Of a stretch of 64,000 nucleotides of DNA, positions 43,940 through 53,242 are shown one piece after another. Source of the DNA: Paraburkholderia sp. BCC1884 (lineage in GTDB: Bacteria; Pseudomonadota; Gammaproteobacteria; Burkholderiales; Burkholderiaceae); NCBI RefSeq assembly GCF_900996225.1, contig NZ_CAAJGL010000090.1:496001-560000 (forward strand). The letters run 5' to 3'. Both the position numbers and the translations under genes were made by a program. The notes beneath the pieces are model-generated. The model was not told the origin of the DNA. It did not search any database and was given only the letters and a program-made list of their open reading frames with translations. Within the stretch, counting starts at the first letter, position 1. The number at the start of each line of letters is the position of its first letter.

Positions 43940-45030
43940 TTCGTATTGCTCCTCGTGCAGGGCAGCGTGACGACAGCCAACGTCCCGTCGTCTCCATTCG
44001 GCGCAGGCCGCAGATCCAGCGTCCCAGCTTCGCCATAAAGCGTGAAAAGGCGTTCACGTACCTGCTGTAGTCCGAAGCGTGCGCCATGATGTGCTTTCAC
44101 GTCGAGACCGACGCCGGTATCGCGAACCGTCAGCACCAGATCATTCGCATGACGTTCGGCGCTCACCGCCACACTCCCGCCGCTCACCTTCGGCTCAAGT
44201 CCGTGCCGGATCGCGTTTTCCACCAAAGGCTGCAGCAGCAACGGCGGCACCTGATAGCCCGACAACTGCTCGGGAAGCTCGAGCTGTATCTTCAGTCGCG
44301 GCCCCATGCGGATCTGCATCAACGTCAGATAATCGGACAGTCGTGCGAATTCTGCCGACAACGTATGCGAACCCGCCCGCGACGCCGCAAGCGTCGCGCG
44401 CAGAAAAGCAATCAGATGATCGAGCATGCCTTGCGCGCGCTGCGGATCATGCCCAATCAGCACACGCAAATTAGCCAGCGTGTTGAAAAGCATATGAGGT
44501 TCGAGCTGCGACTCCAGCAGCTTGAGCTGGCTCTCCGCCGCGGTCCGCTGCGCAGCTTCTGCGCGCAACTCGATGGAAGCAATCCGGTTGCGGGCATAAA
44601 ACACGTAGGTCAGGAATCCAGCCGGCACCAACGCCACGGTGAGGCTAATGAGCACCGTGCGCGCATCATGTGCCGCCCCGATCGGCATGTAGCGAATCCC
44701 GAGCAGGACATCGCCGAGTCGAATGCCGGCGAAATAGCCGATCACCACGCTCGCGACCACCCACGGCAGCATCCATTTCCAGCCAGGCCAGTCACGCGCG
44801 CCATCCGCGTCGATACGGCCTTGTCGACGTTGCCGGAACGCGTGGAGATGTCGTCCACCTGCCACGAGGCATTGAACGATCGCGACGACGCACGCGGCAT
44901 AGACGAGATCGCTGGAGAACGATTCCTGATAAATCGCGCTGTAAAGCCAGGCGCAGCCGACCGTGGTCAAAGCATAGACCCACAGCGTTCGCCGGAGCGG
45001 CCGCAGCAGGGACAGTGTGGAGAGTGGCAT
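43936..45030 (-). CDS. LytS/YehU-like sensor histidine kinase
   Basis: 364 residues. Four probable membrane segments (about 15-33, 43-58, 86-103, 125-146) are followed by the His-kinase box with H179 in SQLEPHMLFNTLANL and the ATPase domain with PLVENAIRHGLEP and DTGVGL. The CAGGAAAC ribosome-binding site before ATG 45030 fixes the start; the longer open frame upstream has no such signal. Partner of the LytTR regulator directly downstream. Confidence 0.9.
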   Translation of the reverse strand: MPLSTLSLLRPLRRTLWVYALTTVGCAWLYSAIYQESFSSDLVYAACVVAIVQCLVAGGRHLHAFRQRRQGRIDADGARDWPGWKWMLPWVVASVVIGYFAGIRLGDVLLGIRYMPIGAAHDARTVLISLTVALVPAGFLTYVFYARNRIASIELRAEAAQRTAAESQLKLLESQLEPHMLFNTLANLRVLIGHDPQRAQGMLDHLIAFLRATLAASRAGSHTLSAEFARLSDYLTLMQIRMGPRLKIQLELPEQLSGYQVPPLLLQPLVENAIRHGLEPKVSGGSVAVSAERHANDLVLTVRDTGVGLDVKAHHGARFGLQQVRERLFTLYGEAGTLDLRPAPNGDDGTLAVVTLPCTRSNTK

Positions 45031-45448
45031 GGCGTGTTTCCTGGGCGGATCGGACGATTGTACGTTGATGCGCCGATGGTGATGCCTCGCAGCAAGTCGC
45101 TCAACTGGTCTGCGACGAACGGCTATTAGCCGGCGCGAAACGCCATCACGGCAGCGCGAACAACATGGCGACGAAACGCCGTCTGACGACTCCTGTAGCC
45201 CGGTACTCGCCCACTCAATCAATGACCGGAAAGGCTCAATCAACAACTCATCATGTCACCCGCACCTCTCACGCCGCCAGATCGCCGCTTCACGACGCCC
45301 ACCGCCGTTTCGTCGCAAGCCGATAGCGAGACGTCCCTGCACCGCCCAAGATGAGCATCACCGGAACGCAGCAACACCTTCTCAGCTGAACCCGGAAGTG
45401 GGCTATTAACACCCAACCATCCAACACGCTAAAAGCAGGAGTTTCATC
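45031..45448. other. Intergenic region between the LytS-like kinase and the DUF4148 gene
   Basis: About 420 bases holding two divergent promoters. Nothing specific is visible apart from the AGGAG ribosome-binding site at its right end. No gene is supported. Confidence 0.3.
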
Positions 45449-45823
45449 ATGTCCCACACCATCCGCCGCGCCGCATTGATTGCCGCCATGCTCGCCATCC
45501 CCGCAGCCGCTTTTGCGCAAACCAGCACGGCGATCACGCGAGCCGATGTGCGCGCCGATCTGGTGCGAGTCGAACAGGCCGGCTACATGCCGGGCGACGG
45601 CGACGCCACCAACTATCCCGCCGACATTCAGGCCGCCGAAGCTCGAGTCAGCACGCAAGCTTCAGCGCAAACCGACGGCTCTTACGGCGGCGTGCCGATG
45701 CAAGGCACCTCGGCTTCCGGCCGTGGCCAGGCAAACGCGACGATGAAGATGAAGTTGAAGATGAATGCACCGAGCGCATGCGTCGGCCCTGCTGGCTTCT
45801 GCACGCCGTACTTCGGCAGCTAA
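45449..45823 (+). CDS. DUF4148 secreted protein, second copy
   Basis: 124 residues with a signal peptide (cut near AAAFAQTST). Only one DUF4148 repeat is clear (TRADVRADLVRVEQAGYMPG). The C-terminal part carries a methionine/lysine-rich stretch (ATMKMKLKMNA) and a pair of cysteines (SACVGPAGFCTPYF) that the copy at 21199 lacks. GCAGGAG precedes the start. Function unknown. Confidence 0.82.
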   Translation: MSHTIRRAALIAAMLAIPAAAFAQTSTAITRADVRADLVRVEQAGYMPGDGDATNYPADIQAAEARVSTQASAQTDGSYGGVPMQGTSASGRGQANATMKMKLKMNAPSACVGPAGFCTPYFGS

Positions 45824-45985
45824 GCTGTTTGACGACGCGACGCAGCGAAGTACGCGCAGCGACGAAGAATCGCAGACTTAAACCGGCGCCGGAGAAGATC
45901 GGATCGTTCGCGATCGATCTTCCCGGCATCCCGGACACCGCACGCGGCCCGCGCGCGCGAGGCGCTCAATCACAAGAAAACCCGA

Positions 45986-47701
45986 TCAGAACTTATCCCA
46001 CCCATCATCCGCACCGCCCGAAGCGGTGGCGAGTGACGCAACCGGCGCGGGCATCGCACGCGCGACCCGCCTTACCGGCGCCGCGGTCACTTCCCGACGG
46101 GTCGGCTCAGTGCGCGCAATAGAACCCGCCTGCGCGCCACTGCTCAAAATCTGAAAGAACGCCACGGCTTCGTTGAGCTGTTGCCCCTGATCTTCCATTG
46201 ACCGCGACGCAGCCGCGGCCTGCTCGACCAACGCGGCATTCTGCTGCGTGACGTTGTCCATCTGCGTAATCGCCACATTGACCTGTTCGATGCCGCGGCT
46301 TTGCTCGGTCGAGGCCGCCGCAATCTCCGACATGATGTCCGTCACGCGCGTGACCGCCTGCGTCACCTCCGTCATCGTCCTGCCGGCTTCGCCTGCAAGC
46401 GCCGACCCGTCGCGAATCTTGTCGACGGAGGTGGCGATCAAGTCCTTGATCTCCTTGGCCGCGCTCGACGACCGTTGCGCGAGGCTTCTGACTTCGCTCG
46501 CGACCACCGCGAAACCGCGTCCCTGTTCGCCCGCGCGCGCAGCTTCCACGGCCGCGTTCAACGCCAGAATATTGGTCTGAAACGCAATGCCTTCGATGAT
46601 GCCGGTGATGTCCGCGATCTTGGTCGAGCTATCGCTGATGTCGTGCATCGTGTTCACCACCTGGCCGACCACTTCGCTGCCCTTGAGCGCCACCGTCGAT
46701 GCATTCGCGGCCAACATGCTGCCTTGCTGCGCGTTGTCGGCGTTCTGCTTCACGGTCGACGTCAACTGTTCCATGCTCGACGCCGTCTCCTGCAAAGAAG
46801 CGGCTTGCTGTTCGGTGCGTTGGCTCAAATCCATATTGCCCGCAGCGATCTCGCGTGCCGCGCCGGCGATGCTCGTGCTGCTGTCGCGCACGCGTCCGAC
46901 GACGGCCGTCAAGCGTTCGTTCATCTCGCGCAAGGCGCTGAGCAGCTTGCCGGTTTCATCCTTGCCGTCGATGGTAATGCGCGTGCGCAGATCGCCTTCC
47001 GACACCGTGCGCGCGACATCGATTGCGAAGCGCAACGGTCCCGTCACCGCACGTGTGATCAGGATGCACGCGCCGATCGCGAGCGCGATCGCGATCAGGC
47101 TCATCGCGATCAGTACGTTGCGCTGCATCTCGTAGTGCGCCGAGTAGTCGCTGATCAACTGCTCCTGACGCGAGCGCGTGTAGTCGGCATAGGCGTCGGT
47201 CGAACGAATCAGCGCGGCGAGCAGCGGCCGGCATTGGTCGTCCATCTTGACGATCGCCTCATCACGCTTGTTGGCCAGCGCGAGGTTGACGATGTCGGTG
47301 GCGACGGGACCATACAAGGCTTCCACCTTGTTGATGTCGACGACGAGACTGCGTGCTTTCTCCGACGTGTCGGTCGCGCTCGCAATCATGTCGTTGAGTT
47401 TTTTCAGATCGGTCTGCACGTCTTCGTGAGCGCGCAACACGTCGGCTTTCTCGAGTTCGAGATCCTGTGGCTTGGTCACCAGTACGAGATTGCGCGCGGC
47501 GATCGCGCGGCGGTCGACGGCGGTACGCACCTGCACGGCCATGTCCGCACGTGCGTTGATGCCGTGGACGAAGTTGGAGAAGCCGTCGGTGGAATCGCTC
47601 AAAGCCTTCAGCGAGAGACCGGACACCGCGACGACGATGAGGGACAGCATGCCGAAGCCGGCAATCAGTTTGGTTTTGATGCTTAGATTCTTCAATGTCA
47701 C
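45986..47701 (-). CDS. Methyl-accepting chemotaxis protein with C-terminal CheR-docking motif
   Basis: 571 residues from a GTG at 47701 with GGAGA five bases ahead. The order is: membrane segment about 10-32, periplasmic four-helix sensor, second membrane segment about 188-210, HAMP, and the signalling hairpin with EAARAGEQGRGFAVVASEVR. The last five residues GWDKF fit the xWxxF tether that binds the CheR methyltransferase. The signal is unknown. Confidence 0.92.
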   Translation of the reverse strand: MTLKNLSIKTKLIAGFGMLSLIVVAVSGLSLKALSDSTDGFSNFVHGINARADMAVQVRTAVDRRAIAARNLVLVTKPQDLELEKADVLRAHEDVQTDLKKLNDMIASATDTSEKARSLVVDINKVEALYGPVATDIVNLALANKRDEAIVKMDDQCRPLLAALIRSTDAYADYTRSRQEQLISDYSAHYEMQRNVLIAMSLIAIALAIGACILITRAVTGPLRFAIDVARTVSEGDLRTRITIDGKDETGKLLSALREMNERLTAVVGRVRDSSTSIAGAAREIAAGNMDLSQRTEQQAASLQETASSMEQLTSTVKQNADNAQQGSMLAANASTVALKGSEVVGQVVNTMHDISDSSTKIADITGIIEGIAFQTNILALNAAVEAARAGEQGRGFAVVASEVRSLAQRSSSAAKEIKDLIATSVDKIRDGSALAGEAGRTMTEVTQAVTRVTDIMSEIAAASTEQSRGIEQVNVAITQMDNVTQQNAALVEQAAAASRSMEDQGQQLNEAVAFFQILSSGAQAGSIARTEPTRREVTAAPVRRVARAMPAPVASLATASGGADDGWDKF

Positions 47702-48162
47702 GATTTTCTCCAATAACGAAACTCAAAAGGCGTTCGCAATGGACTCTCAGGTCCGGGCATGGGAGCGTCTACTTGGCCGCCCGATAAGCCGGAACGGGGT
47801 GCGCGGTCTGTCCCTTCGGTGCCGCCGCCAACGCGCCGCCATTCGCGGCGCGCCGGCAACCGGCACAAAATGGGTATCCCATGTACGGGATATCGGAGCG
47901 GCGCTGCGCGTACTTAAGGCTTTGCGGGTATTTCTCTATAAGCTTGCACACGATGACCGAAGAAGCCGGGAAGTTCTCATTTACTTGCATGGATTTAGGC
48001 GTGTGTTGAAAACAGGCGTTTGCGACTGCTTTCATTTGCCTGGCGATGCCCGGGCGACGCGGGCGTCGTTATGCATGGCGCAAAAAACGCTTGAACACCC
48101 GTGGATTCAATATTATGATTGAGTAATCACTCATTAATAGCTCAGCCTGGAACTTGACCTGC
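47702..48162. promoter_or_regulatory. Divergent control region between chemoreceptor and TetR genes
   Basis: No gene is supported. An inverted repeat TATCCC-ATGTAC-GGGATA lies at 47875-47892. Near the TetR gene, TGAGT-AATC-ACTCA at 48120-48133 is a likely TetR operator in an AT-rich promoter-like context. Confidence 0.45.
48120..48133. promoter_or_regulatory. Putative TetR-family operator
   Basis: The inverted repeat TGAGTAATCACTCA lies 30 bases before the regulator start, within AT-rich sequence. Autoregulation together with the downstream reductase genes is the natural reading. Confidence 0.5.
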
Positions 48163-48735
48163 ATGGCCCGCCCGAAAAGCGAAGACAAACGCAATGCCAT
48201 TCTTGCCGCCGCGGCGGAGGTCATCGCCGAGCAAGGGCTGGGTGCGCCCACGGCGCGGATCGCCAAAGTGGCAGGCGTCGCCGAGGGCACGCTCTTCACC
48301 TACTTCGCGAACAAGGACGATCTGCTGAACGCTTTGTATCTGGATATCAAGGCCGAATTGCGCGAAGTCATGATGGCCAATTATCCGAAACACGCCGGCG
48401 CGCGGGAGCGCGCGCAATACGTGTGGAACCAGTTCGTCGACTGGGGCGTCGCGCAGCCACGCAGACGCCGGGCCATGGCACAACTGGCCGTCTCGGAACG
48501 GCTGACCGAACACACGCGCGCGACCGGCATGCAGTCGTTCGCGGACATCAACGAAATGATCCAGGCAAGCGTGGCGAGCGGCGCGTTACGGGATCATCCG
48601 CCGGCTTTTCTGTCGGCAATCATGAGCGCGCTGGCGGAAACCACCATGGACTTCATCGCCCGTGAACCCGCGAACGCGCAGCAGTATCGGCAAGCCGGCT
48701 TCGAGGCGTTCTGGAACGCGATTGCCCGGCACTGA
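48163..48735 (+). CDS. TetR-family regulator
   Basis: 190 residues. The N-terminal helix-turn-helix (NAILAAAAEVIAEQGL, TARIAKVAGVAEGTLFTYF) is followed by a helical ligand domain. It stands upstream of a short-chain dehydrogenase and an NAD-binding protein on the same strand, which it probably controls. Confidence 0.9.
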   Translation: MARPKSEDKRNAILAAAAEVIAEQGLGAPTARIAKVAGVAEGTLFTYFANKDDLLNALYLDIKAELREVMMANYPKHAGARERAQYVWNQFVDWGVAQPRRRRAMAQLAVSERLTEHTRATGMQSFADINEMIQASVASGALRDHPPAFLSAIMSALAETTMDFIAREPANAQQYRQAGFEAFWNAIARH

Positions 48736-48803
48736 TTTCCTACCCGCACTCGGGCGAGGCCGTCCGAAAACATCTGCGTGCAGCTAACCTGAGGACGAAC
48801 AGC

Positions 48804-49754
48804 ATGGCGAATTGGACCACCGCGGACATTCCGCGTCAGACGGGCCGCCTCGCGGTGATTACCGGTGCGACCGGCGGCCTCGGTCTGGAGACGGCGCTCG
48901 CGCTGGCCGGCGCGGGCGCGGACATCGTGCTGACCGGCCGCAACGCGCAGAAAGGGCAGGCTGCGCTCGAAACGATCCGCGCGCAGTATCCGGCGGCGTC
49001 GATTCGATACACACATCTCGATCTCGCCAGCCTCGCTTCGGTTCGTGGTTTTGCGGATCAGTTTGCGAGCGAGCACGCCACGCTCGATCTGCTGATCAAC
49101 AACGCCGGCGTGATGATGCCGCCCAAACGCCAGGCCACCGAGGACGGTTTCGAACTCCAGTTCGGCACGAACTATCTCGGACACTTCGCTCTCACCGAGC
49201 ATTTGCTGCCGCTGCTGACGGCGGCCCGCGCGCCACGCGTGGTCAACCTCAGCAGTCTCGCGCACAAGACCGGCGCTGCGATTCATTTCGACGATCTGCA
49301 ATGGCAGCGCAGCTACAAGCCGTGGCCGTCGTATGCGCAATCGAAGCTCGCGATGCTGATGTTCGCAATCGAGTTGCAGCGTCGCAGCGACGCGAATGGC
49401 TGGGGACTGCTGAGCAATGCGGCGCATCCCGGTTACGCGCGTACCGGGTTGATCGCCAACGGTCCGGGTGCCGACAGTCTGATGCAGACGCTGAGTCGCT
49501 TCACGCTGGAACCGATCGCCAGTCAGTCGGCGGCCGAGGGCGCATTGCCGACGCTGTTCGCCGCGACCGCCCCTGAGGCGCGGCCCGCCGGCTATTACGG
49601 ACCGACCGGTCTGTTCGAATTGAAAGGGCCGCCAGGCGAGGCGCGGATTGCACGCCAGGCGCAGGACCAGGCCGTCGCCACCCGCTTGTGGGAAGTCTCG
49701 GAAGCATTGACCAACGCGCGCTGGCCGCGCGCGGCCATGGAGCACGCAACATGA
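48804..49754 (+). CDS. Short-chain dehydrogenase/reductase (retinol dehydrogenase-like)
   Basis: 316 residues. The NAD(P)-binding TGATGGLGLETA is at the N-terminus, with NNAGVM, a catalytic serine in NLSSLAH and SYAQSKLA giving the Tyr-x-x-x-Lys pair. It matches the RDH/WWOX-like SDR group that uses NADP. Substrate unknown. It overlaps the next gene by 4 bases. Confidence 0.9.
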   Translation: MANWTTADIPRQTGRLAVITGATGGLGLETALALAGAGADIVLTGRNAQKGQAALETIRAQYPAASIRYTHLDLASLASVRGFADQFASEHATLDLLINNAGVMMPPKRQATEDGFELQFGTNYLGHFALTEHLLPLLTAARAPRVVNLSSLAHKTGAAIHFDDLQWQRSYKPWPSYAQSKLAMLMFAIELQRRSDANGWGLLSNAAHPGYARTGLIANGPGADSLMQTLSRFTLEPIASQSAAEGALPTLFAATAPEARPAGYYGPTGLFELKGPPGEARIARQAQDQAVATRLWEVSEALTNARWPRAAMEHAT

Positions 49755-50452
49755 AAGTATTGATTTTCGGCGCGACCGGCATGGTCGGGCAGGGCGTATT
49801 GCGGGAATGTTTGCGCGCGCCGGACGTCGAGGCGGTTCAGACCATCGGGCGTATGCGCACCGGACAACTCGACCCGCGCCTCACCGAGGTGATCCAGCCG
49901 GATCTGATGGACTATCGCGCGCAGGAAAGCTCGCTCGTCGGCTTCGATGCCTGCTTCTTCTGCCTGGGTGTTTCGTCGGCGGGCATGAGCGAGGCCGACT
50001 ACACGCGCCTGACCTACGACCTTACTCTGGCGGCCGCGCAGACGCTTAGCCGGCTCAACCCCGGCATGACCTTCGTATACGTCTCGGGCGCCGGCACCGA
50101 CAGCACCGTGCAGGGCCGCGGCATGTGGGCTCGCGTGAAGGGCAAGACCGAGAACGCGCTGCGCAAGCTGCCGTTCAAAGCGGTGTACCTGTTTCGTCCC
50201 GGCGTGATCGAACCGCTGCATGGCGCTCGCTCGAAAACCCGCTCCTACCGGCTGTTCTACGCGTTGGCCAAACCGTTTCTGTCGACGCTGCGAGCACTCC
50301 TGCCTAATCAGATTCTGAGTACCGAGGACATCGGCCGGGCCATGCTCGCCGTCGCGCGGCACGGCGCCGACAAGGCCGTGCTCGAAACCGCCGACCTCCG
50401 CGCGCTCAGCCGTGAGGCCGATACACCGGTGCCCGGTCTACATCCGGGCTGA
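49751..50452 (+). CDS. NAD(P)-binding Rossmann-fold protein (atypical SDR, HTATIP2-like)
   Basis: 233 residues. The nucleotide loop is FGATGMVGQGVLREC. Further on come CFFCLGVSSAGMSEADY and FVYVSGAGTDST, typical of NAD(P)H-binding epimerase-like proteins of the atypical SDR type. It is translationally coupled to the SDR gene before it. No substrate can be read. Confidence 0.83.
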   Translation: MKVLIFGATGMVGQGVLRECLRAPDVEAVQTIGRMRTGQLDPRLTEVIQPDLMDYRAQESSLVGFDACFFCLGVSSAGMSEADYTRLTYDLTLAAAQTLSRLNPGMTFVYVSGAGTDSTVQGRGMWARVKGKTENALRKLPFKAVYLFRPGVIEPLHGARSKTRSYRLFYALAKPFLSTLRALLPNQILSTEDIGRAMLAVARHGADKAVLETADLRALSREADTPVPGLHPG

Positions 50453-50605
50453 GCTCAGCGATTCGTCCCGGAGCCGGCAAAAAGCCGTCTATTCGAGCCT
50501 TAGACGCGTCACGACCTCTGGTACGCTACCGGTTCTCGGGACGCCTTGAACACGCGCCCCATTCCATCACGCGCGTGGGCCAGCGCATGCTCGAATGACA
50601 CGCCA

Positions 50606-52153
50606 ATGGTGACGCGCCGACCGAATATCGTGATTGCGATCAGTATCATGCTGGCCAGCGCGATCCTTGCCATCGCGGTCTGGGTGCTCGCGCAAATGCG
50701 CGACGACGCACTACGTCGTGCTCAGGATTCGGTTTTCAACGTGTCATTGCTGGTCGAGCGTGACGTCTCGCGCAATCTGGAAATCTACGACCTGTCGCTG
50801 CGCGCGGTGCTCGATGGCCTGAAGCAGCCCGGCGTGCTGGAATTGCAGCCGGCGATTCGTCAGATGGTGCTGTTCGACGGCGCCGCGAGCGCCAAAGACA
50901 TGGGGTCGCTCGTCGTGGTCGACGAAGCCGGTAATGTCAAGTTCGACTCCCAGGCGTTCCCGCCGCGCCAGTCCAATGTCGCCGACCGCGATTACTTCAA
51001 GGTGCAACGCGCGTCGCCGAACGTCGGTCTGTACGTGAGTCGTCCATTCATCCCGAAGGTGAGCAGCAAGGAAGTCAGCATTGCCTTGAGCCGACGCATC
51101 TCGAAGCCGGACGGCAGCTTCGGCGGCGTGGTGGTCGGCACCTTGCGGCTGACCTACTTTCGTCGCCTGTTTGCCGGCATGAATCTCGGTGCGGGCGGCT
51201 CGATGGCGCTGATGCTGAGCGATGGCACGATGTTGATGCGGCGTCCTTACGACCCGAAGATCATCGGCATCAACCTGACCGGCACGTCCAACTATTCCCG
51301 CTTCGTTCAGCAGCCGAGCGGCGACTTTTTCGGCACGGCCGCGATCGACAACGTCGAGCGCTGGTACGCATTCCGCCACATCGACATGTATCCGCTGATC
51401 CTCGACGTCGCGCTCTCCACGCGCGATATCTATATGGAATGGCGGCGTCGCGCGTGGATCATCGGCTCGCTGATTGCCGCACTCGATCTGTCGATCATCG
51501 CGCTGGCCGTGTCGGCCTCCCACCAGTTGCGGCATCGCCGCGCGGCCGAAGAAGAGCTGCGGTCGCTCGCGCGGACCGACGGACTCACCGGCCTGAACAA
51601 TCGCCGTACCTTCGACGAACACGCCGAAGAAGAGTGGCGTCGTCAGCGGCGCAACGGCTGGCCGCTGTCGGCTTTGCTGATCGACGTCGACACGTTCAAA
51701 GGTTTTAACGATCTCTACGGCCATTCCGCCGGCGACGACGCGTTGATCGCCGTGGCGCGTTGCATCGCGCAAAGCGTGCGGCGTCCGGGCGATACGGCGG
51801 CGCGCTACGGTGGCGAAGAGTTCGCCGTGCTGCTGCCGAATACCGACGAGGCGGGCGCCGCCGTCATCGCCGAAAAGATTCGCGCGGCGATCCACTCGCT
51901 GCAACTGCGCCACGTGGCGAGCTCGCATCATGTGCTGACGGTCAGTATCGGTGCCGCCACGATGCGCGACGACAGCTTCGCGACGGTTCGCGCGCTGATC
52001 AACGCCGCCGACGGCGCCTTGTACGAAGCCAAGGACGCTGGCCGCAACCGCGTGCAACGTCATGGCGGGGTAATGCGGACATCTGCTGAGAACGGTTCAT
52101 CCGCAGCGAGGGACAACGCCGCCCAAGCCACGGAAGCGCGCAACGCCACCTAG
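50606..52153 (+). CDS. Membrane-bound diguanylate cyclase with Cache sensor
   Basis: 515 residues. A membrane segment at about 8-30, a periplasmic Cache-like sensor (35-280), a second membrane segment (284-304), and a GGDEF domain with active-site GGEEF at 402-406. An RxxD inhibitory site (R393-D396) lies five residues before it, so product inhibition is likely. It makes cyclic di-GMP. The start is uncertain: an in-frame TTG 60 bases upstream is an alternative, and neither has a clear ribosome-binding site. Confidence 0.9.
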   Translation: MVTRRPNIVIAISIMLASAILAIAVWVLAQMRDDALRRAQDSVFNVSLLVERDVSRNLEIYDLSLRAVLDGLKQPGVLELQPAIRQMVLFDGAASAKDMGSLVVVDEAGNVKFDSQAFPPRQSNVADRDYFKVQRASPNVGLYVSRPFIPKVSSKEVSIALSRRISKPDGSFGGVVVGTLRLTYFRRLFAGMNLGAGGSMALMLSDGTMLMRRPYDPKIIGINLTGTSNYSRFVQQPSGDFFGTAAIDNVERWYAFRHIDMYPLILDVALSTRDIYMEWRRRAWIIGSLIAALDLSIIALAVSASHQLRHRRAAEEELRSLARTDGLTGLNNRRTFDEHAEEEWRRQRRNGWPLSALLIDVDTFKGFNDLYGHSAGDDALIAVARCIAQSVRRPGDTAARYGGEEFAVLLPNTDEAGAAVIAEKIRAAIHSLQLRHVASSHHVLTVSIGAATMRDDSFATVRALINAADGALYEAKDAGRNRVQRHGGVMRTSAENGSSAARDNAAQATEARNAT

Positions 52154-52172
52154 CGTAGGGATACCTAATTTC

Positions 52173-52210
52173 ATCCGGGTAATATATTGCCTTTAAATTT
52201 TATCCGGGTA
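52173..52210 (+). promoter_or_regulatory. Paired ATCCGGGTA direct repeats upstream of the DUF2239 gene
   Basis: ATCCGGGTA occurs at 52173-52181 and 52202-52210, 29 bases apart, each followed by an AT-rich box (ATAT or TAAT). They sit over the probable promoter, in a sharply AT-rich stretch, and look like regulator sites. Confidence 0.5.
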
Positions 52211-52242
52211 TAATTCGACAAATTCTTCCACAGGAGTTTGTC

Positions 52243-52857
52243 GTGACCTCTCATCCCATCACGTGCACGGCTTTCGAAGGCCACCGGCGGATCGCAAGCG
52301 GCGCATTGCCCGAAGTGGCATTGGCCGTCAGGCAGCTGTTGATGCGTGGTGAACAGGCGCCGGTTCTGATTGTCGACGACGTCACGAGCCGTCCGGTCGA
52401 ATTCGATTTGCGTGGCACGCCCGAGGAAATCGTAGCGCGCCTCGTGATTCCGACCACCACCGACCCCACCACTCAACCCACCGACGCAGCGCAAGACGAC
52501 ACACCGCGTGGCCGAGGTCGTCCGAAACTGGGGGTGGTGGCGCGCGAGGTCACGTTGTTACCGCGTCATTGGGATTGGTTGAACGGGCAACCGGGCGGCG
52601 CGTCGGTCGCGCTGCGCAAACTGGTCGAGGCGGCGCGCGCGGGCGGTGAGGACAAGGACCGCAGGCGTGCGGCGCAAGAGTCGGTTTATCGCTTCATGAC
52701 GGCACTCGCAGGCGATCTGCCGCAATACGAGGACGCCACCCGCGCGCTGTACGCCGATGACCGCGCGCGTTTTGAAGCGATCGCTGCAGCGTGGCCGCTG
52801 GACATTCGCGAGCACACCTTGCGCCTTGCCGAAGCCGCGTTCGTCGCGCCAACGTAA
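52243..52857 (+). CDS. DUF2239 protein
   Basis: 204 residues starting at GTG with AGGAG ahead. The whole length fits DUF2239: CTAFEGHRRIASGALPEVAL, a mid-region RGRGRPKLGVVAREVTLLPRHWDWL and a helical C-terminal part. The RGRGRPKLG segment looks like an AT-hook, followed by a ribbon-helix-helix-like stretch, so DNA binding is possible but unproven. Confidence 0.85.
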   Translation: MTSHPITCTAFEGHRRIASGALPEVALAVRQLLMRGEQAPVLIVDDVTSRPVEFDLRGTPEEIVARLVIPTTTDPTTQPTDAAQDDTPRGRGRPKLGVVAREVTLLPRHWDWLNGQPGGASVALRKLVEAARAGGEDKDRRRAAQESVYRFMTALAGDLPQYEDATRALYADDRARFEAIAAAWPLDIREHTLRLAEAAFVAPT

Positions 52858-52877
52858 ATGACCAGCGCGTAGAGGCG

Positions 52878-52912
52878 AAAAAAAACCGCTCACACTGGGG
52901 AAGCGTGAGCGG
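52878..52912 (-). terminator. Terminator for leftward transcription (minus strand)
   Basis: CCGCTCAC and GTGAGCGG form an 8-base stem; on the minus strand eight Ts follow. The only candidate gene it can serve on that strand is the short frame at 52973-53086. Confidence 0.75.
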
Positions 52913-52972
52913 AAAGTCGGAGAGTTACAACAACATCGCTGCGCCCTCATGGGTGAACGCAGAAATTAAAGT

Positions 52973-53086
52973 TTAAGCGGGCGCTGCGCCTAATAACATC
53001 AGACAAATCCTAAACGTACTGATGACTCGGAAGCCGCGCTGAGTAAGGCGCTCGCACATCGCTGCGATGCGGTTTGCTTTCATCAT
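52973..53086 (-). CDS. Candidate 37-residue small protein
   Basis: The frame starts ATG-ATG with GAGGACAGG just ahead and ends with TAA, 60 bases before a strong leftward terminator. The protein has a basic N-terminal helix (ANRIAAMCERLTQRGFR) and a hydrophobic C-terminal part (STFRICLMLLGAAPA) with two cysteines. It could be a membrane-associated small protein. I do not recognise a family. Support comes from ribosome-binding site and terminator, not from similarity. Confidence 0.45.
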   Translation of the reverse strand: MMKANRIAAMCERLTQRGFRVISTFRICLMLLGAAPA

Positions 53087-53242
53087 CCTGTCCTCGTTAT
53101 GCCCGCCATTTATTGCTTCAGGTCGCCTGAGCGCCGCCGTAAATGAGGTGGGAGCGCCGCAACGTATCCGGAAAAATCGCGAAAAGTTTTGCGATGTCGT
53201 CGCGGCTCCAGCGTCCCGTCGTGACTCGTGAAGGATGGTGAA

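Noticed and set aside
46301..47686. Long antisense frame across the chemoreceptor gene
   Set aside because: The composition (His/Arg-rich) is that of an antisense frame; the minus strand carries the intact receptor.
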